From a virus, in IMG/VR virus record IMGVR_UViG_3300020411_001248, positions 1-30,438 of that record: a stretch of DNA of 30,438 nucleotides. One strand, given 5' to 3'. Made by a program: the position numbers and the translations under genes. Numbering within the stretch: the first letter of the stretch is position 1; every line of letters begins with the position of its first letter. Positions 27,967-30,438 of the stretch are shown here, piece by piece. The notes beneath the pieces were generated by a model. It made no database searches, was not told where the DNA came from, and saw only the letters and a list, made by a program, of their open reading frames with translations.

Positions 27967-28003
27967 AATTCGTCCGAGCCGTTGTCATAAGATCTTCTCG
28001 ATT

Positions 28004-28011
28004 TATTTATA
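28004..28011 (-). promoter_or_regulatory. T4-type late promoter for the giant fibre gene
   Basis: The minus strand reads a perfect TATAAATA, the late-promoter element of T4-like phages recognised by the phage late sigma factor (gp55 type). It lies 37 nt before the ATG of the giant gene, a usual distance. No -35 box is needed for this class. The gene order downstream (giant protein, three collar fibres, chaperone) is fully structural, as expected for late expression. Confidence 0.8.
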
Positions 28012-28035
28012 CCAGTAAATCCCTTAACATGACTT

Positions 28036-28071
28036 CGGTTCTAAAATTTTAATTACTATGGATTTGAACCG
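28036..28071. repeat. weak inverted repeat after the oxygenase gene
   Basis: CGGTTC and GAACCG (6 bp) enclose 24 nt that include the palindrome TAAAATTTTA. It lies just downstream of the oxygenase stop and before the late promoter. It may reduce read-through from the upstream operon, but the stem is short and the loop long, so the call is tentative. Confidence 0.3.
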
Positions 28072-28581
28072 TTAATCACCCCATATTTGTATCGTATATC
28101 TAAAATCTGGTGTATCTGGAGAAACAGAAGTAACCAAATGTGGTTCTGAATTGTCATTTACTACCATAGAATTAAACTCTGGTAATATGGCCTTATAAAT
28201 TCCAGATCTTTCTGTACCTTGATCTGCCCATATAAACCATCCTCCAGCATTGGGATGCCAGTCTTGATTCAAATAAATTGTAGCACCAAATATATGATGT
28301 TCATCATCGTGAATAGCGATACCAGAATTAGGTTGCCAAATATAATATTGTGACATTATTTTGGTATGTTCTGGTACATATCTTCTAATTTCACGTTGTA
28401 TTTCTAGGTTTAAATCATGCGGAACAAGAGATGTTAAGCAACTACCATTTAACCCCTGCTTCAAATGTGGCTTCCATATCATATTACTGGAAGACCAACA
28501 TTGCTGAGGTATCATTTCATTTAAACTATCTAAACAATCGTCAAGTAATTCTCGACTTAAGACGTTATATGCTATTTTCAT
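28072..28581 (-). CDS. 2OG-Fe(II) oxygenase (prolyl-hydroxylase-like, 169 aa)
   Basis: This is a likely Fe(II)- and 2-oxoglutarate-dependent dioxygenase of the type frequent in T4-like cyanophages. The double-stranded beta-helix core has the metal triad in order: His91 and Asp93 (AIHDDEHH), then His148 (SEPHLVTSV), with Arg161 (FRYTIQIW) placed to bind the 2-oxoglutarate carboxylate. The strand ATIYLNQDW and the GGWFIWAD segment between them fit the family. At 169 residues it is a minimal enzyme. The substrate is unknown; a peptide or protein side chain is possible. The ATG lies 4 nt after the mature 3' end of tRNA-Thr, leaving no room for a separate ribosome-binding site, so translation probably needs the unprocessed transcript or starts leaderless after tRNA cleavage. 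It is the last gene of its operon. Confidence 0.85.
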   Translation of the reverse strand: MKIAYNVLSRELLDDCLDSLNEMIPQQCWSSSNMIWKPHLKQGLNGSCLTSLVPHDLNLEIQREIRRYVPEHTKIMSQYYIWQPNSGIAIHDDEHHIFGATIYLNQDWHPNAGGWFIWADQGTERSGIYKAILPEFNSMVVNDNSEPHLVTSVSPDTPDFRYTIQIWGD

Positions 28582-28585
28582 AATA

Positions 28586-28657
28586 TGCCATCAGAGGGAT
28601 TTGAACCCCCGACCTTGGCTTTACAAAAGCCCTGCACTACCACTGTGCTATGATGGC
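28586..28657 (-). tRNA. tRNA-Thr (anticodon UGU)
   Basis: The minus strand folds into a full cloverleaf: acceptor GCCATCA with TGATGGC (7 perfect pairs), D arm GCAC-loop-GTGC, anticodon loop TTTGTAA with anticodon TGT, a 5-nt variable loop and T arm GGGGG-TTCAAAT-CCCTC. The discriminator base is A and CCA is not encoded, so it must be added after transcription. The outermost anticodon-stem pair is a G-A mismatch. It should read ACA (and ACG) threonine codons. It lies inside a protein-coding operon, overlapping the end of the HNH gene by 10 nt. Confidence 0.93.
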
Positions 28658-29001
28658 AATAAGATAAGTTCTGGTAAATCGACATAACCGTGATTAAGTA
28701 ATCTGTGACAATTTGCACATAAGGGAGCACACTTATCTATCTCATCTTTGAGTTTAGCATAAGATGCGATAGATTGCAACTGAGATATAGTAGATATCTT
28801 GGAAGCAGGATCTATATGATGAAGTTCCATAACTTCCACTGGATACTGCTTATTGCATATAACACATGGATGAGACTTGGCCTCATCCACCATCTGTTTT
28901 CTCCTCCTATGACCAACTTGATTCTTTCTCTTTGTCTTCCCGTTTTTTCTAGCCCACTCTCTTTGATATTTTCTGTTTGCTTCCTTGTCTTTAATTGGCA
29001 T
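28648..29001 (-). CDS. HNH endonuclease-like protein (117 aa)
   Basis: The protein has the small HNH nuclease layout: a basic N-terminus (KEANRKYQREWARKN), a zinc knuckle Cys46-x-x-Cys49 (CVICN), the catalytic motif ELHHID with His61, His62 and Asp64, and a second knuckle Cys95-x-x-Cys98-His99 (CANCHRLLNHG). In the family this beta-beta-alpha-metal site cuts DNA. In T4-like phages free-standing HNH genes are often homing endonucleases, and one next to a tRNA gene fits that pattern. GAGG at 29013-29010 lies 8 nt before the ATG. The gene starts 2 nt after the cpeT stop. Its last three codons and TAG stop lie inside the tRNA-Thr gene. The target is unknown; a non-homing role in DNA packaging or repair cannot be excluded. 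Confidence 0.85.
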   Translation of the reverse strand: MPIKDKEANRKYQREWARKNGKTKRKNQVGHRRRKQMVDEAKSHPCVICNKQYPVEVMELHHIDPASKISTISQLQSIASYAKLKDEIDKCAPLCANCHRLLNHGYVDLPELILLPS

Positions 29002-29003
29002 TA

Positions 29004-29525
29004 CTATTGCCTCACAAATTTAAGATACCCGTATTCAGAACCCCAGACTCTCTGGTTTGTATTTACATCCTTACCTGTATCTAGTATATGTAACTCATTC
29101 TCATCTAATCTTATTTGATTAATGATATAAGTTTTCTTTCCACCCCAATCAACATAACACTTACATCCTTCTGTGCCACCCTCATATCTATTGTGTCCTA
29201 CCTTTCTAAAAACTAAATCACAATGCTCACGGAATCTTAAATGTTCGTCTGTTATCTCTTCTACATTAGCACCATTACAATATCTCTCAGGAGTCTTAAT
29301 GATCTCGTGATTCTTTGTACGAAAAGTACCATTATCTTCAACTATATCAATGACATACTGTAAATAAGGTCTCTGCCTCATATAATTATATGCCTGTTCA
29401 CCATAATATCTATTCTCACTAATTTTTTTGTATGTCACCCAAATATGAGCATAGCGTGTTGGATGACACTGTGCTTGTGTTTTATTTGAGAAGACACCCT
29501 CTAATAATGATAAGAATTCGTTCAC
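29004..29525 (-). CDS. cpeT: CpeT-type phycobilin lyase-like protein
   Basis: This is a phage member of the CpcT/CpeT family, which attaches bilin chromophores to, or chaperones them onto, phycobiliprotein beta subunits (T-type lyases). Family landmarks in order: GVFSNKTQAQCHP (10-22), YAHIWVTYK (25-33), YYGEQAYNY, RPYLQYVIDIVED, RYCNGA, HCDLVF, GTEGCKCYVDW, KKTYIINQ, LDTGKD and VWGSEYGYLKF. At 173 residues it is slightly shorter than cyanobacterial homologues (about 200). It starts with GTG at 29525, which overlaps the TGA stop of the psbN-like gene (GTGA) and places the family's N-terminus correctly. With ho1 in the same window it points to phage intervention in bilin or phycoerythrin metabolism. 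Activity on a host protein is not shown. Confidence 0.9.
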   Translation of the reverse strand: MNEFLSLLEGVFSNKTQAQCHPTRYAHIWVTYKKISENRYYGEQAYNYMRQRPYLQYVIDIVEDNGTFRTKNHEIIKTPERYCNGANVEEITDEHLRFREHCDLVFRKVGHNRYEGGTEGCKCYVDWGGKKTYIINQIRLDENELHILDTGKDVNTNQRVWGSEYGYLKFVRQ

Positions 29526-29680
29526 TTTTTACTATGTCCGTGTGCAATACCTAATTCATGCATTTTAGCATGTTCTGCTATAGGATCTCTAACATCCTTT
29601 TTACCTGGCCCAAAAGTAAACCAGATTCCTACTCCTACTAAGGCAAGAAGAATGCCTACGATTATAAAAACTATAACCAC
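29522..29680 (-). CDS. psbN: PsbN-like small membrane protein (52 aa)
   Basis: This gene begins with GTG at 29680 (AGAGG at 29692-29688, 7-nt spacer), overlapping the TAG of the 45-aa gene (TAGTG). The N-terminal 20 residues form one transmembrane helix (VIVFIIVGILLALVGVGIW). The helix is followed by FTFGPGKKDVRDPIAEH, which lines up with the FGPPSKELxDPFxxHED end of cyanobacterial PsbN. A further His-rich tail (KMHELGIAHGHSKK) is absent from the 43-aa host protein. In plants and cyanobacteria PsbN is a thylakoid membrane protein needed for photosystem II assembly or repair rather than a core subunit. The match covers the FGP, K, DP and H positions; since the protein is short, an unrelated single-span protein remains possible. 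Confidence 0.7.
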   Translation of the reverse strand: MVIVFIIVGILLALVGVGIWFTFGPGKKDVRDPIAEHAKMHELGIAHGHSKK

Positions 29681-29817
29681 TATTCAGCCTCTTTTACTGC
29701 CTTTGAAGATTTTTCTAATACACGCAATGCTTCCAATAGTTCTGGAGTTTCTTCCCATTCCCATATTTGATTATGCTGTGGGTTCTTCTTTTCTATAGTA
29801 TATGTTCTTTTTGTCAT
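29680..29817 (-). CDS. small protein of unknown function (45 aa)
   Basis: The ATG at 29817 is preceded by a strong AGAGGGG (29830-29824) with a 6-nt spacer, which is the best ribosome site in the window. The start overlaps the stop of the 51-aa gene (TAATG). The 45-residue product is soluble, with a basic N-terminus (MTKRTYTIEKKN), a Trp-x-Trp (WEWEE) and a C-terminal helix (ELLEALRVLEKSSKAVKEAE). The family is not recognised. It is called from the ribosome site, the stop/start overlaps on both sides and the helical amphipathic C-terminus. Confidence 0.75.
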   Translation of the reverse strand: MTKRTYTIEKKNPQHNQIWEWEETPELLEALRVLEKSSKAVKEAE

Positions 29818-29972
29818 TATGTTCCCCTCTCTTGTAAAGTTATTACATCTGTTAGTAGATTGGTTATTTTATTGATTGTTTCAATATCTCCATCCTTTGC
29901 TGCTTGTGCTAAGGCAACACGAAGTCCACCTCTAACATCACGCAATGCTTCAATTAGTGCATCTGATAGCAT
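29817..29972 (-). CDS. small helical protein of unknown function (51 aa)
   Basis: The start chosen is the ATG at 29972 (MLSDALIEAL). A longer in-frame reading from 30038 would run through the terminator and promoter and is rejected. The product is almost entirely amphipathic helix (ALIEALRDVRGGLRVALAQ, then DIETINKITNLLTDVI), possibly a two-helix hairpin, with no membrane segment. The predicted transcription start lies about 15 nt upstream, giving a very short leader (TTAAATATAAT just before the ATG) without a Shine-Dalgarno sequence. It is the first gene of the auxiliary operon. The family is not recognised. Confidence 0.75.
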   Translation of the reverse strand: MLSDALIEALRDVRGGLRVALAQAAKDGDIETINKITNLLTDVITLQERGT

Positions 29973-29993
29973 ATTATATTTAACGCTGGAGAA

Positions 29994-30022
29994 ATTATAG
30001 CATAAAAAAGGAGGGGTCGCAA
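29994..30022 (-). promoter_or_regulatory. sigma-70-type promoter inside the terminator
   Basis: On the minus strand TTGCGA (30022-30017; 4 of 6 to TTGACA) is followed by exactly 17 nt and then TATAAT (29999-29994). An extended -10 TG lies at 30002-30001 (TGCTATAAT). The -35 is the loop of the preceding terminator hairpin and the spacer covers its second stem arm and T run. It should start transcription near 29987 and serve the operon from the 51-aa gene to the oxygenase. This form fits recognition by host-type RNA polymerase, that is early expression. Confidence 0.75.
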
Positions 30023-30029
30023 CCCCTCC
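30004..30029 (-). terminator. intrinsic terminator after the porin-like gene
   Basis: GGAGGGG, a 6-nt loop TTGCGA and CCCCTCC form a perfect 7-bp GC-rich stem, followed directly by six T on the minus strand. It lies about 22 nt after the stop codon of the 128-aa gene. This is a strong, textbook rho-independent terminator. Confidence 0.93.
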
Positions 30030-30036
30030 TAATATC

Positions 30037-30051
30037 ATTCACTCTGTGAAT
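30037..30051. repeat. small stem-loop directly after the porin-like stop
   Basis: ATTCAC, loop TCT and GTGAAT form a 6-bp stem adjoining the stop codon and lying just before the main terminator. It may protect the 3' end or assist termination; its role is uncertain. Confidence 0.4.
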
Positions 30052-30438
30052 TTAGAATGTGAACTTAGCACCTAACTTAGCACCCCAGTTAACGATATCG
30101 TCACCTGAAGAATCTTCGTCAGTAATGCCTGAAAGCTCACCGTAGATTCCTAGAGAATCTGTAGCAGCGACACTAAGACCTGCTTTTCCAGATAGTTCAC
30201 CTTCAGAACCATCAGTTCCGTCTACTGCTGTGAAAGCAGGACCGCCTTGTACATAGAATGCAACTTTCTCAGAAGCTTGTCCTTCATAACCGATATGAAG
30301 ATCAGTAGTAGCTGCAGAGTAGTCTCCGTCAGGATATGAGATATTGCTCTCAACATTCACGTATGGACCAGCAAAAGCTGCACCAGCGAGTAGGAATGGA
30401 GATGCTGCAACAGCAGCGATTGTTGATTTGATAGACAT
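30052..30438 (-). CDS. secreted outer-membrane-barrel-like protein (128 aa)
   Basis: A clear Sec signal peptide opens the protein: MSIKSTIAAVAASPFLLAG, with likely signal peptidase I cleavage after AFA at residue 23. The mature part of about 105 residues alternates short beta strands (YVNVESNI, HIGYEG, AFYVQGGPAF, GKAGLSVAA, GIYGELSG, VNWGAKLGAKFTF). It ends in phenylalanine, as outer-membrane beta-barrel proteins do. With so few strands it is either a small barrel or one half of an oligomeric barrel. Small proteins of this look occur in cyanophages and picocyanobacteria, so host origin is plausible. It could alter the envelope of the infected cell or be a virion-associated surface protein. 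The ATG is exactly at the window edge; the signal peptide supports it as the true start, but an upstream extension cannot be excluded. Transcription ends at the terminator at 30029-30004. Confidence 0.75.
   Translation of the reverse strand: MSIKSTIAAVAASPFLLAGAAFAGPYVNVESNISYPDGDYSAATTDLHIGYEGQASEKVAFYVQGGPAFTAVDGTDGSEGELSGKAGLSVAATDSLGIYGELSGITDEDSSGDDIVNWGAKLGAKFTF

Noticed and set aside
27945-27989. A 14-codon upstream frame starting at the ATG near 27989, before the giant gene.
   Set aside because: It is out of frame with the giant gene, has no ribosome site and its peptide is not recognisable.
28055-28080. A T-arm-like sequence (GGTTCAAATCC on the minus strand) downstream of the oxygenase, suggesting a second tRNA.
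   Set aside because: No matching acceptor, D or anticodon arm could be found within 80 nt upstream, which is coding sequence of the oxygenase. It is at most a chance match or remnant.
29973-30038. Longer N-terminus for the 51-aa protein, starting at 30038.
   Set aside because: It would be translated across the terminator hairpin and the promoter. The predicted transcript begins near 29987, so the extension is not on the mRNA.

Overview
The window looks like part of a T4-like cyanophage (marine Synechococcus/Prochlorococcus myovirus) genome. It is AT-rich, very compact and single-stranded in organisation: every supported gene lies on the minus strand, so transcription runs from high to low coordinates. 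The diagnosis rests on phage tail-fibre genes (tail-collar domains, a giant modular fibre, a TATAAATA late promoter) mixed with genes of cyanobacterial type: heme oxygenase (ho1, cut by the left edge), a CpeT-type bilin lyase and a PsbN-like photosystem II protein.

Layout in the direction of transcription. (1) 30438-30052: a small secreted, outer-membrane-barrel-like protein ending at a clear intrinsic terminator (30029-30004). (2) A sigma-70-type promoter is embedded in that terminator, with its -35 box in the hairpin loop and a perfect extended -10 just after the T run. It should drive a tightly packed operon: 51-aa protein, 45-aa protein, psbN-like, cpeT, HNH endonuclease-like protein, tRNA-Thr(UGU) and a 2OG-Fe(II) oxygenase (29972-28072). 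The HNH stop codon lies inside the tRNA. (3) A short gap (28071-27967) carries a perfect T4-type late promoter. (4) One 18.4-kb gene (27966-9547) encodes a 6139-residue structural protein, followed with almost no spacing by three tail-collar fibre proteins of 551, 466 and 1455 aa, a tail-assembly-chaperone-like protein (316 aa) and a 115-aa protein. (5) After a small gap with a stem-loop come three small unknown genes and the start of ho1.

Working model: the right-hand operon is read by host-type RNA polymerase and carries auxiliary functions (bilin and photosystem handling, oxygenase, tRNA). The left 27 kb is a late virion module that builds the fibre and adhesin apparatus. The most unusual object is the giant protein. 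Its middle third alternates two kinds of repeat: beta modules of about 75-85 residues (17 recognisable copies) and helical cassettes with conserved cysteines. The 1455-aa collar protein carries a large glycine-rich domain resembling ALK-type Gly-rich domains or polyglycine phage adhesins. No intergenic stretch exceeds 300 bases; the longest is 105 nt. No CRISPR array, integrase, insertion sequence or reverse transcriptase was seen.
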